The translations under genes were made by a program, and so were the position numbers. Under the pieces are notes generated by a model that saw nothing but the letters and a program-made list of their open reading frames with translations, did not search any database and was not told where the DNA came from. A stretch of DNA of 64,000 bases from Thalassotalea nanhaiensis (GTDB lineage Bacteria; Pseudomonadota; Gammaproteobacteria; Enterobacterales; Alteromonadaceae): NCBI RefSeq assembly GCF_031583575.1, contig NZ_CP134146.1:186001-250000 (forward strand). The letters run 5' to 3'. Of the stretch, positions 35,257 through 45,400 are shown piece after piece. Numbering within the stretch: position 1 is the stretch's first letter; each line of letters starts with the position of its first letter.

Positions 35257-36903
35257 ATGATAAATGAAAAAGTAAATTTTATGAATCAAGCAAATCAAAC
35301 CCAATCCGCCGAAAAGTTACTTAGCCAAGGCTGGAACTGTCTACGTAACCAACGCATTAACGATGCGATTAAAATAAGTCAGCAACTTAATAAATATCAT
35401 CCTAACAATGCTCAAGCATGGTACTTTACTGCGCAGGTAGCGTTAAAAATAGGTAATATTAGCGCGGCAAAGAAGTGTTTAAATAATGCTTGTAAAATTC
35501 AACCAAGCCATGCCAGTTTGAAAATTGCTTTGGCCAATGTATACCTCCGTGAGAATGATTTTGAGCAAATAAAGCTTATTATCAGCAATATAGAAAAATT
35601 ATCGTTAACGGCAACAGATCATAACCAAGTCGCAATGTTATGTTCTCAATTGAAACTGTCCAACCAAGCGATTGCTCATTATCAAAATGCAATTTCCTTA
35701 GAACCACAAAACCATGAGCATCACTACAGTTTGGCTGCTGTTTTACGCCATGCTGGTGAATTACAACAAGCTGAAGAACACTTAACTAAAGCCATCGAAT
35801 TACAGCCACTTGATATTGATGCACATACGTTAAGAGTCGACTTGAAAAAACAAACTGGTGAGCATAATTATGTTGATTCATTAAATGCATTGTTAACTAA
35901 GCAATTGTCAGCTCGTAAACAAGTTCAAGTGCAATTTGCCTTAGCTAAGTCTTATGAAGATATGGGTGAATGCAGCCAAGCGTTCAAACATTTGCAACTT
36001 GGCTCTAATTTGCGTCGTAAACATCTTGAATATAATGTTGAAAATGACATTGCAACGATGACACAAATTAGCCAAAGCTTTGATCAAAACTGGTGGCAAA
36101 AGTCTTCCAAGCACGTCCAAGAGCCAGATAATACTGACATTGTTCCAATATTTATATTAGGCATGCCGCGCACCGGTTCAACATTAACCGATCAAATTTT
36201 GACTGCCGGAGATAATGTTCATAGTGCCGGAGAGTTGAACGACTTTTCAAGGTTGTTAACCGAGCGAGTTAAGGCGACATATACTGGTGAGATTAAAAAC
36301 AAACTGCAATTTATTGCTGCTGCTGCAGACATTGATTTTGCGAAGTTGGGACAAGACTATTTACGTTCGGTAAAAACACAATTAGCTGATGTTGGTTTAG
36401 GGCAAAAGGTGCATTACTTCACCGATAAATTACCGCTTAATTTTCTTTATGTTGGCTTACTGAAAAAAGCATTACCCAATGCCAAAATTATTCATGTCAC
36501 TCGCGATCCTATGGATACCTGTTACGCAGTATTTAAAACCCTGTTTCAACAGGCGTATCCGTTTTCTTATGATCAAAAAGAGCTGGGTCAATATTTTATC
36601 GCTTATCAAAAGCTGATGAAGCATTGGCAACAGTGCGACAGTTTAAATATTCACACCGTAAGTTATGAAGATCTCGTAACCGACACCGAAAAAACTGCCG
36701 AGAAGTTGTACCAATTTTGTGGTTTACAATGGCAGTCGGAATTTGCCGATGTGCAAAATAATACAGCCAGTGTAAATACAGCCAGTGCTAGCCAAGTTAG
36801 ACAAGCCATTTATAAAAGTTCAGTGCAGAAATGGCGCAATTACGAACAGCAATTAGCCCCATTAAAACAAATATTAGAGCAAGCTGATATTCGTTGTGAC
36901 TAA
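35257..36903 (+). CDS. TPR-containing sulfotransferase
   Basis: 548 aa with a strong GGAGGAGG ribosome site before ATG 35257. Residues about 15-270 are tetratricopeptide repeats (several NAQAWY / NHEHHYSLAA-type units). Residues about 295-545 are a sulfotransferase domain with the 5'-phosphosulfate-binding loop GMPRTGSTL and the 3'-phosphate motif HVTRDPMDTCYAVF. It should transfer sulfate from PAPS to an unknown acceptor. No signal peptide, so cytoplasmic. TPR-sulfotransferases often sit beside TonB receptors in these bacteria. Confidence 0.88.
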   Translation: MINEKVNFMNQANQTQSAEKLLSQGWNCLRNQRINDAIKISQQLNKYHPNNAQAWYFTAQVALKIGNISAAKKCLNNACKIQPSHASLKIALANVYLRENDFEQIKLIISNIEKLSLTATDHNQVAMLCSQLKLSNQAIAHYQNAISLEPQNHEHHYSLAAVLRHAGELQQAEEHLTKAIELQPLDIDAHTLRVDLKKQTGEHNYVDSLNALLTKQLSARKQVQVQFALAKSYEDMGECSQAFKHLQLGSNLRRKHLEYNVENDIATMTQISQSFDQNWWQKSSKHVQEPDNTDIVPIFILGMPRTGSTLTDQILTAGDNVHSAGELNDFSRLLTERVKATYTGEIKNKLQFIAAAADIDFAKLGQDYLRSVKTQLADVGLGQKVHYFTDKLPLNFLYVGLLKKALPNAKIIHVTRDPMDTCYAVFKTLFQQAYPFSYDQKELGQYFIAYQKLMKHWQQCDSLNIHTVSYEDLVTDTEKTAEKLYQFCGLQWQSEFADVQNNTASVNTASASQVRQAIYKSSVQKWRNYEQQLAPLKQILEQADIRCD

Positions 36904-36950
36904 ACAATTTAGCCACAACTCATTTTTTACCAGCGCCCGCGGAGAGCAGT

Positions 36951-38144
36951 ATGACCGAAGAAGTATTAGAAACTAAACAACCCGCTAAAGGATTTTTTAA
37001 CGTGATGAAAGCAGCACCTAACAGCATGATCGCCAGAATTTTTTTAGCCTTTTTAACCACGGCGGGTATTTTCTATATCAACATTATGCCGGCGGTAGTA
37101 AATGGTTTAAAAGAAGGGCTTGGTTTTAGTACCCAGCAAGCGGGTTTTGTAAGCTCTGCCAATTTATACGGCGCCGCAATGGGCGCTTTACTCGCGGTCT
37201 TTATCATTAAAAAAATCAACTGGAAGCGATGGAGCTATAGCCTGTTAATTGCGTTAATCGCAATCGATTTATCCTGCTTAGTTATTGAATCGCCTAACTT
37301 GATGATAGCTGTTCGCGCATTACATGGCGTAACTGGTGGCTTATTAGTAGGTATAGGTTTTGGTATTATCTCCCGAACGTCGGAAGCTGATAAAACCTTT
37401 GGTTATTTATTATTTATTCAATGGGGTTTAGGTGGTTTAGGCATTATGTATTTGCCTGGTCTAGTACCTGAATACGGCACTGGCGCATTGTTTGTATCTC
37501 TGGTGGCGTTCACTGTCGTTACTTTATTCATGATGCCGTTTCTTAGTGAATATCCTATCGAAGATAAACCGGTTGAAAAGCAGTTAAACCCATCAGTAAA
37601 GCGCTTACCATTAATGTTAACCCTATTCGCTATATTCTTATTTCAAGGAGCAAACATGGGCTTGTTTGCTTACATCATTGGCTTAGGAAAAGTAGAGGGC
37701 CTTACCGTTGAATTTATGAGCCCGGTATTAGCCGTGGCAAGTTGGATTGCGTTAATAGGTTCGTTTTTAGTTATCCTGTTGGGCACTAAATTTGGTCGTA
37801 CTATCCCGGTGTTATCCGCCGTATTAATTACTGCCTTGTGTACCTGGTTATTACACTTTAGTGAAAGTGAAATGGTATATTTACTTACCAATGTATTTAT
37901 TGGCATCACTTGGGCATTTGTTTTGCCATATTTATTTGGTATTTGTTCTGAACTTGACCAAGCCGGTCAAATGGCTGCTATGGGCGGCTTTGCTTCAAAA
38001 ATGGGTTTAGCATCAGGACCTATGGTGGCGGCTTTACTATTAGGCGATGATAACTACGCAATGGTGATCAATATATCTGCAATCGCTTTGGTTGCCTGTG
38101 CTTTAGTTGCCTTTAAACCTGCAAGACTACTTGATACTAAATAA
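36951..38144 (+). CDS. MFS transporter
   Basis: 397 aa with about twelve hydrophobic segments and the MFS internal duplication. The first loop after TM2 has a short basic stretch (KKINWKR). ATG 36951 has GGAGAG upstream, 47 bp after the sulfotransferase stop, so possibly in the same transcript. Substrate not predictable; the position suggests inner-membrane uptake of the compound handled by the receptor and nitrilase. Confidence 0.82.
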   Translation: MTEEVLETKQPAKGFFNVMKAAPNSMIARIFLAFLTTAGIFYINIMPAVVNGLKEGLGFSTQQAGFVSSANLYGAAMGALLAVFIIKKINWKRWSYSLLIALIAIDLSCLVIESPNLMIAVRALHGVTGGLLVGIGFGIISRTSEADKTFGYLLFIQWGLGGLGIMYLPGLVPEYGTGALFVSLVAFTVVTLFMMPFLSEYPIEDKPVEKQLNPSVKRLPLMLTLFAIFLFQGANMGLFAYIIGLGKVEGLTVEFMSPVLAVASWIALIGSFLVILLGTKFGRTIPVLSAVLITALCTWLLHFSESEMVYLLTNVFIGITWAFVLPYLFGICSELDQAGQMAAMGGFASKMGLASGPMVAALLLGDDNYAMVINISAIALVACALVAFKPARLLDTK

Positions 38145-38167
38145 TCCTAGTTCTGGTTAAATACCCC

Positions 38168-38214
38168 CTTTAGTTCCATTAGCCAATGACTTAGTTTGGC
38201 TTATGGAACTAAAG
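38168..38214 (+). terminator. Long hairpin after the MFS gene
   Basis: CTTTAGTTCCAT.AGCCAA pairs with TTTGGCT.ATGGAACTAAAG around an 8-nt loop. It has no long T-run, so it may act as terminator or as mRNA-end stabiliser. Confidence 0.6.
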
Positions 38215-38276
38215 TGCCATTGAAGTATTTGGTACGCCTAGCCATTATTAATGAAAAAATGTAATTGGATTTTTTC

Positions 38277-39203
38277 ATGCCCTTATTCCTTAAGCTTTGT
38301 CTATTATCGTCATTATTTTCCCCCTATATAATTGCCAAACAGGCACCTGAGCCATTTGCAAATTTAACTACTTTTGGCAGCAACCCAGGAAATCTTAGCG
38401 CAAGTTTTATTACCAGCAGCAAAACGAGTGATAAGTTGGTGGTGTTATTGCATGGCTGCGTTCAAAACGGCGAACAATTTGCAGAGCAGAGCGGCTTTGT
38501 AGACTTAGCCGAAAAGCATCAATTTAACCTGCTGATCCCCCAACAAAGTGACCAGAATAATATTCAAGGCTGCTTTAATTGGTTTTCTCCACAGGATCAA
38601 CAACGTGATAAAGGTGAAGCATTATCATTGAAACAAATGATAGAGACGCTTAAAGAACAAACTCAAGTCACAAAAGTGTATATCGCCGGCCTGTCTGCTG
38701 GAGGGGCAATGGCAAGCGCGATGCTAATTAATTATCCCGATTTATTTGATGCAGGTGCGATTATTTCTGGCATTGCCTACCCTTGCGCTGACAATTTAAC
38801 CAAAGCAATTTCCTGCATGCGAAATGGTCCATCGCAAACCATTGAAGAGCTGGTGCAACAAGCAAAAGCTATTCAGCCTGAGCAAAAAGACTGGCCGCGA
38901 TTAGTTGTTTTCACTGGTGAGCAAGACAAGGTTGTTGCACCAATAAATGCAGAAAGCATCGCCCAGCAATGGCTGGGTTTAAGTGGAATTTCAACACCCC
39001 CACAACAATTTAAACATACAGGCTATCAACAGCAGCAATGGCGAAGCGATAGTGGGCTTTTAGCTGTTGAGATGTTTCTGATTGCTGATATGGGCCATGG
39101 TATTGCGATTAATAGCTCAATTGAAAGTGGCGGTTCAGAAGCACCTTTTCTGTTAAATGCACCATTATCTGCGGCCAATGAAATCATCAAATTTTGGTTT
39201 TAA
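38277..39203 (+). CDS. Secreted PHB-depolymerase/feruloyl-esterase-type hydrolase
   Basis: 308 aa from ATG 38277 (a TTG at 38265 is also in frame; neither has a good ribosome site). Signal peptide about residues 1-20. Esterase family of LpqC/PhaZ type: oxyanion LLHGC, lipase box GLSAGG with Ser130, Asp in FTGEQDKVV and His in MGHGIAI. Cys residues (GCFNWF, YPCA, SCMR) fit the disulphides of secreted members. Such enzymes cleave poly- or oligo-3-hydroxybutyrate, or feruloyl esters. The nearby 3-hydroxybutyrate dehydrogenase favours the first, but this is inference. Confidence 0.82.
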   Translation: MPLFLKLCLLSSLFSPYIIAKQAPEPFANLTTFGSNPGNLSASFITSSKTSDKLVVLLHGCVQNGEQFAEQSGFVDLAEKHQFNLLIPQQSDQNNIQGCFNWFSPQDQQRDKGEALSLKQMIETLKEQTQVTKVYIAGLSAGGAMASAMLINYPDLFDAGAIISGIAYPCADNLTKAISCMRNGPSQTIEELVQQAKAIQPEQKDWPRLVVFTGEQDKVVAPINAESIAQQWLGLSGISTPPQQFKHTGYQQQQWRSDSGLLAVEMFLIADMGHGIAINSSIESGGSEAPFLLNAPLSAANEIIKFWF

Positions 39204-39403
39204 AACTAGTTTCCAATAAATAATAATTAGAGGTATTTGTTAAATAAACGTTAAAATTCAATGGTGTAGAGCGTATACTACTATAGTACAAATTATTTTA
39301 TTTAAAAAGTGCGATAGAGTTTAAACCATAGAAGAAATTAACAAGCCATTAACGTTAACTGGTATCAATTTTTACAATAATAAAATACACAATGGGAATA
39401 ACT

Positions 39404-41686
39404 ATGGAACACGGCAAACACAAACTCAGCTACATGGCATTGGTTATTGCGACAGCATTAACAACTAATGTCGCTTTTGCACAAGACGATTCACAAGATT
39501 CAGATTCTGACGATTCTGGTCTTGAGCATATTGAAGTTACCGCTCGTAAAACGGTAGAGAATTTACAAGAGGTGCCGGTTGCCATAACGTCCATTGGTGC
39601 TGAGCAGTTAGCACAAAATGGAGTCAGTGTATTAACTGAACTGCAACAGTTTTCACCAAATACTACGTTACAAAAGAGTCGTGGTACCAACTCAACATTA
39701 ACGGCTTTTATTCGTGGTGTTGGTCAACAAGATCCATTGTGGGGTTATGAACCAGGCGTAGGAATTTATATTGATGATGTCTATATGGCGCGACCACAAG
39801 GTGCGGTATTAGATATTATCGATGTTGAGCGAGTTGAAGTGCTACGCGGTCCTCAAGGTACGCTTTATGGTAAAAATACCATTGGTGGTGCAGTTAAATA
39901 CATAACCAGAAAAATGACTGGCGATGCAGAATTTAAAGTTCAGGCAACGGTTGGTGATTATTCTCGTCAAGACTTTAAAGTTTCCGGGCAAATTCCATTA
40001 ATTGATGACAAATTATATTTAGGTTTTGCCGGTGCTAGCTTGCAACGTGATGGTTTTGGCGAATACATTACATCAGACCTAGATGGTCAAGACCGGGAAA
40101 ACTACAATAAAGACGTTTTCGCTGGTCGCTTAACGCTAGAGTACACGCCAACGGAAGATTTGTTCTTCCGACTCAACTACGATAAAACTGACGATGATTC
40201 GAACTCAAAAGGGGGCTATCGTTTAGTACCTAGTTTACTCACTGATGCACCAGTGCCAGATAGTGTTTATGACTCATATACCAGTATGCCAACTTGGAAT
40301 AAAGTTGAAACGGAAGGGGTTAGTCTTACCGTTTCTTATGACATCAACGATGCTTGGTCAGTAAAGTCGGTAACCGCATCTCGTGAGAGTTATTCACCTA
40401 CTAATATCGATTTCGACAACACCAGTTTACGCATTTTTGATGTACCTGCGATTTATGATGATGAGCAATTTTCACAAGAGTTCCAGTTAAATTATGCCTC
40501 TGATAACCTACAAGTCGTTTCTGGTTTGTATTATTTTGATGGTGAATCTTGTGGCCATTTTGATGCAATACTAGAAGTGTTGGGTAATGCCATTGGCTTA
40601 CCAGGTTTAACTCGTGAAGTAAGTGGCTGTAACAACAGTGAAACAACAGCAGCTTATGCACAAGGGTCGTATAGCTTTACCGATAAACTGTCGATGACTT
40701 TAGGGGCACGGTATACCACCGAAGAAAAAGAAGCCGTGGTAAAAAACGGTCTATTATTCTCTACAGAATATCCTGAGTCTGACTGGGTTCCTGGTTATGT
40801 TCGTGACGATGCTGCCATTGATGCTGCAATCCCAACTGTACTCGATGATTCTGAAGAGTGGTCACGATTTACCCCAAGAGTTGGCATTGAGTATCAATAC
40901 AGTAATGACATGATGCTATTTGCAAGTTATTCACAAGGTTTCAAATCGGGAACGTTTAACCCTAGGGCAACAACTGCTGAGCCTGCAGTAGATCCTGAAA
41001 TTGTTGATTCTTTTGAACTTGGCATGAAAAGCGAATGGAATAACACGCTCAGAGTAAATGCCACAGTGTTTATGCTTGATCATAAAGATCGCCAATATAT
41101 CAGTGTTGTACCTAATGATGACCCGGCAGTGCTAGATCAGCGCTTAGGCAATATAGGTGATTCAGAAGCAACGGGTGCTGAACTTGAAATACAGTATGCG
41201 GCAACAGATTCATTAAACTTTAATTTATCGGTTGGTGTAATAGATACTGAATTTAACGAAGTGCTGAGTTGGAACGGTAGTGGCTATGATGATATCTCGG
41301 ATGGCTTTACTGTAACAAACACACCTGAAACAACAGCTAACTTTGCCGTAAATTATAACCTCGATACCGATTTAGGTAGCTTTGTGTTTAACGGTAATTA
41401 CTACTACCGTGGTGAATATGACTTATCTGAACAAGGTAATTTATTGACTCAAGATGGCTATGGCTTAGTAAACTTAGGCATTAACTGGTACAGCAATGAT
41501 GGTAACTGGGAAGCTGGTTTACATATGAAAAACGTAACAGATGAAGAGTATTTAGTGGGTACTTATGCCTTTGTAACACCACAGGATGATGGCAGCTATC
41601 TACCAGGTTTAGGTGGAGACACTACGTTAATCGGTTACTATGGCGACCCGCAAACTATTGCATTTACGGTAGGCTATCAGTTCTAA
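39404..41686 (+). CDS. TonB-dependent receptor of the hydroxyalkanoate-like locus
   Basis: 760 aa from ATG 39404, preceded by GGGAATA; ATG 39392 is four codons upstream without a ribosome site. Signal peptide ends NVAFA-QDD, TonB-box-like LEHIEVTA, plug with RVEVLRGPQGTLYGKNTIGG, barrel ending IAFTVGYQF. The sequence type is that of large nutrient receptors. It lies between a secreted esterase and a two-component system, so uptake of the esterase's oligomeric products is a reasonable guess. Confidence 0.9.
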   Translation: MEHGKHKLSYMALVIATALTTNVAFAQDDSQDSDSDDSGLEHIEVTARKTVENLQEVPVAITSIGAEQLAQNGVSVLTELQQFSPNTTLQKSRGTNSTLTAFIRGVGQQDPLWGYEPGVGIYIDDVYMARPQGAVLDIIDVERVEVLRGPQGTLYGKNTIGGAVKYITRKMTGDAEFKVQATVGDYSRQDFKVSGQIPLIDDKLYLGFAGASLQRDGFGEYITSDLDGQDRENYNKDVFAGRLTLEYTPTEDLFFRLNYDKTDDDSNSKGGYRLVPSLLTDAPVPDSVYDSYTSMPTWNKVETEGVSLTVSYDINDAWSVKSVTASRESYSPTNIDFDNTSLRIFDVPAIYDDEQFSQEFQLNYASDNLQVVSGLYYFDGESCGHFDAILEVLGNAIGLPGLTREVSGCNNSETTAAYAQGSYSFTDKLSMTLGARYTTEEKEAVVKNGLLFSTEYPESDWVPGYVRDDAAIDAAIPTVLDDSEEWSRFTPRVGIEYQYSNDMMLFASYSQGFKSGTFNPRATTAEPAVDPEIVDSFELGMKSEWNNTLRVNATVFMLDHKDRQYISVVPNDDPAVLDQRLGNIGDSEATGAELEIQYAATDSLNFNLSVGVIDTEFNEVLSWNGSGYDDISDGFTVTNTPETTANFAVNYNLDTDLGSFVFNGNYYYRGEYDLSEQGNLLTQDGYGLVNLGINWYSNDGNWEAGLHMKNVTDEEYLVGTYAFVTPQDDGSYLPGLGGDTTLIGYYGDPQTIAFTVGYQF

Positions 41687-41724
41687 ATAGCGACATGACA
41701 AAGTAGAGAATACTACTTAGCAAT

Positions 41725-41755
41725 AAAGTGCTGGCTAATGTCGGCACTTTTTTTC
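41725..41755 (+). terminator. Terminator of the receptor gene
   Basis: AAAGTGC / GCACTTT stem with a 12-nt loop followed by a T7 run. Confidence 0.8.
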
Positions 41756-41792
41756 ATAATCAAATAAGCATAATAAAACTAAGAGGTTTCAC

Positions 41793-42467
41793 ATGATAGG
41801 TGCGCAAGTTGCAATAGCAGACGATCATCCGTTGTTTCGAGCCGCGTTAAAACAAGCCATTTTTGACTGTATCCCCAATGCAGGCATGCTGGAAGCGGAT
41901 AGTTTCACTGAATTACTTGCCCTAATTGAACAAAACCCCACGCTTGAAGTCATATTTTTAGATTTGCATATGCCTGGCAATGATGGTTTTACAGGCTTGA
42001 CCCAACTGGTTAATCATTACCCCGATTTGATTGTTATCATGGTTTCATCAGACAGTAATAGTGATAATATGCAAAAGGCAATTAACTTTGGCGCGTCAGC
42101 ATTTATTCCTAAATCGGCAGATTTAAGCACTATTGCTACGGCTATAGATTGTGTGTTGGATGGTAATGTTTGGTTACCAGACAATAATCAAGAAGGCGTT
42201 GATCAACAAGCTGCATTGAACCATCAAAAGCTGGCAAAACAGCTAGCAAGTTTAACACCACAGCAATATAACGTATTGGCACAAATTGCTGATGGCCAAC
42301 TTAACAAACAAATCGCCTACGATTTAAAAATTCAAGAAACAACGGTTAAGAAACATGTGTCGGCCATTTTAGAAAAATTACAGGTAAACAACCGGACCTT
42401 GGCCGGTTTAGCGTATCAAGAGTTAATGCATACTGCTGCAGAGAATGAGGCGATAGTAGAACATTAA
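41793..42467 (+). CDS. LuxR/NarL-type response regulator, CrbR-like
   Basis: 224 aa. Receiver domain with acidic pocket (IADDHPL), phospho-acceptor Asp in FLDLHMPG (about 57) and Lys in FIPKSA (about 105). The C-terminal LuxR helix-turn-helix (LTPQQYNVLAQIADGQLNKQIAYDL ... TTVKKHV) closely resembles CrbR/ErdR-type regulators. It is convergent with, and 16 bp from, an SSF hybrid kinase of the CrbS type, its likely partner. CrbSR controls acetate use in Vibrio; here the neighbours suggest a related short-chain acid regulon. Confidence 0.88.
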   Translation: MIGAQVAIADDHPLFRAALKQAIFDCIPNAGMLEADSFTELLALIEQNPTLEVIFLDLHMPGNDGFTGLTQLVNHYPDLIVIMVSSDSNSDNMQKAINFGASAFIPKSADLSTIATAIDCVLDGNVWLPDNNQEGVDQQAALNHQKLAKQLASLTPQQYNVLAQIADGQLNKQIAYDLKIQETTVKKHVSAILEKLQVNNRTLAGLAYQELMHTAAENEAIVEH

Positions 42468-42483
42468 CCGAGCATTAATTTAT

Positions 42484-45400
42484 TCAATCTATAGCAAATA
42501 TTAACTGTTTCATTAAACGTTTTAATGCCAACTCTTTAACCGGCTTTCTTAGAAAATAAAACTGTGCATCACTGGTATGTTGTCTTACTTGCTCAGAAGG
42601 ATCTGCTGAACATATCACACAAGGGATCTGCCATTGCTGTTGTTTAAACAGCTTTGCAATTAAGTCAACACCGTTGGCATTATCATCTAAATGATAATCG
42701 CCTAAAACTAATTGAGGTATTATAGAGCTCTCTTCCAGTTGGCTAAACATTGAAATTTCATCTCTTGCGGTAATCACCTGGCAGCCCCAATCTGTCAATA
42801 GTGATGACATGGCTGATAACGTTAAACTATCATTATCAATCAGTAATACAGAGGTACCATTAAAGCTTTTTGGTGATGAGTCTATGGCGATAATGTTGTG
42901 ATCAGGCATCAAATCTTCATCTGCTTCAGCCTTTGGTAAGTCGATGATAAAGCCAGTACCTTTACCGACAACAGATTTAACTGTAATGATAATGCCAAGC
43001 ATTACTGCCATACGTTTTGAAATAGCTAAACCCAAACCAAGCCCTGGGATGTCACGATTTTGCTCCAAGCGTTCAAACTCTTCAAAAATGCTCTGTTGCT
43101 TATCTGTTGGTATACCTGGACCGTTATCCCAAACTTCAATGCTTAAATGATGCGTTCGACGTCGCACGCCGAGCAAAATCCTACTTTTTACCCCCTCTCT
43201 TTGCCCACAATAATGTACTGCATTTGATAAGAAGTTTTGTAGTATACGCCTTAACATTCGCTTATCACTTTTTACAAAACCGCTACAGGGCTGATAATTA
43301 AAGTTAATGTTTGCTTGCTCGGCGAGTGCGGAAAATTCATTTTTTAATGGTGTTAATAACTCATCTATCGCAAAGTTGCTTTCGCTCAGTTTTTGCGGGC
43401 TGCTATCAAGTCGAGAAATTTCAACGAGATCAGATAGAAGTGTTTCGACAACATTGAGAGAATCACCAATTTGATTTGCTAATAACCTTAATTCATCTCC
43501 TTGCACTTTCTTCTTTAGCATTGAGGTGAATAGTGTCAGCGCATTAAAAGGCTGCATTAAATCATGACTTGCGGCGGCTAAGAAGCGAGTTTTACTGCTG
43601 TTAGCAGCTTCTGCCTCTGCTTTTGCGTTAAGTAATTCAGCGGTTCTATTTTCAACTCTTTTCTCTAACGTTTGATTCGCTTGTTGTAATGCTTTCTCTG
43701 CCTCTATGTGAGCGGTAATATCGGCAAAGGTGCTAACAAAGCCACCGCCAGGCATTGCTTGTCCTCTGATCTCTAATACAATGCCGCTTGGCATTACACG
43801 TTGAAAGTGATGGCTGCTACCGCTGCGCATATGTTCTAACCGTGTTTTAATTAACTGCTCTGCCTCATTGCCAACAATAACACCTTTGTCGATACTTAAC
43901 TGGAGCAACTGTTCTACCGGCATACCGGCTTTTATTACATGTTGTGGATACTCAAGTAATTCTATATAACGATTATTCCAGGCAACCAAGCGCATATCGG
44001 CATCGACTACGCTGATCCCTTGCTCAATGTTTTCAACCCCCGATTGTAATAATTCACGGTTAAACTCGAACATTTGGCTTGCTTCATCAACAATACTTAC
44101 CACATCTTCTAAAGGCATTTCCTGTCGACTCGAGGCGGCCTTCATCACCATACTGGTCGAAGCCGAACCAAGTACGCCAGATAGCTGTAAACGGGTATAT
44201 TCAACTAAATCTTCATTGTTTAAACCTGGGTTGTTGCTACGATATTGGCTAAGGTTTTGCGCTGCACTTTTATTGATGAAGCGTTGTAATAAGTTATAAA
44301 GATCATCTGTTGAAAGGTTACGCTCAAATTGACTTTGGCTTTTATTGACGAATACCTCCGCTTGTAGTTTTTCACCAACGCTGCGATGGGTAACCATAGA
44401 TATACTGATATAGCTGATTATGTTTAGTATTAAGGTATAAAATACGCCATGACTGGTGCTATCGAGAAACGATAAGCCAAATAGTGCAGTCGGCTTTAAC
44501 CAATCAATTGATAAAGGTCCATGATTAACCCAATTTGATTCAGGAAAAATTGTCGGTAAAAGGAGGGTGTATAGCCATACTGTAGAGCCAACAATTAAAC
44601 TAATTAATGCCGCTTTCGTCGTCGCTTTGCGCCAATAAAGCGCTCCTATTGTTGCCGGTGCTACTTGAGATAATAATACAAAGGACAGTAAGCCAATTGC
44701 GGCTAAATGATTTTGCTGATTAATAGAACGTTCAAAGGCAAATGCCAATAGCAATATTGTTGCAATAGCGAAGCGTCGCTGGTTGATTATTAGCCCTGAT
44801 AATTGCTCAGTTTGTTTTGAATTAAACAGTCGAAAACGTAAGGTGATAGGGTTTATTACTTCAGTAGAAATCATCGTACTTAATACAATAGCGGAAACAA
44901 TCACCATACTTGTTGCTGCAGCCAAACCTCCAATATATACGACGCCACCTAGCCATGCCTGTTGATAAAATAAAGGAATGGTGAGCACATATGTATCGGC
45001 ATCAACACTGCCGCCAGGAAAGGTTATTTGTCCAGCTAATGCTATTGGTAAGACAAAAAGATTGATCAAAATTAAATAGCCTGAGAACAACCAACGACCG
45101 CTTTTTAATTGCCGTTCAGTATGGTTTTCGATCATCATTAAGTGGAATTGCTGCGGTAATATAAAGATGGTAATTGCACCAAGCACCGCTTGCGAAATGC
45201 TTAAATAAATTGAGCTACCATTGACTATCTCAGCATTGCTCTGCATCTGGCTATGCTGGTTAAATAAATCTTCAAAGCCATTAAAAATGAAAAATGTGGC
45301 AAAAATTCCTACCGCGGTTAAGGCAAATAGTTTAACGATGGAGCTAAATGCAATAGCCAATACTAACCCTTGATTTTGTTTACTGGCGGCAAGTTGGCGA

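Noticed and set aside
36951-38144. Naming the MFS carrier's substrate from its neighbours
   Set aside because: The sequence gives no substrate motif and the gap to the sulfotransferase gene leaves co-transcription unproven.
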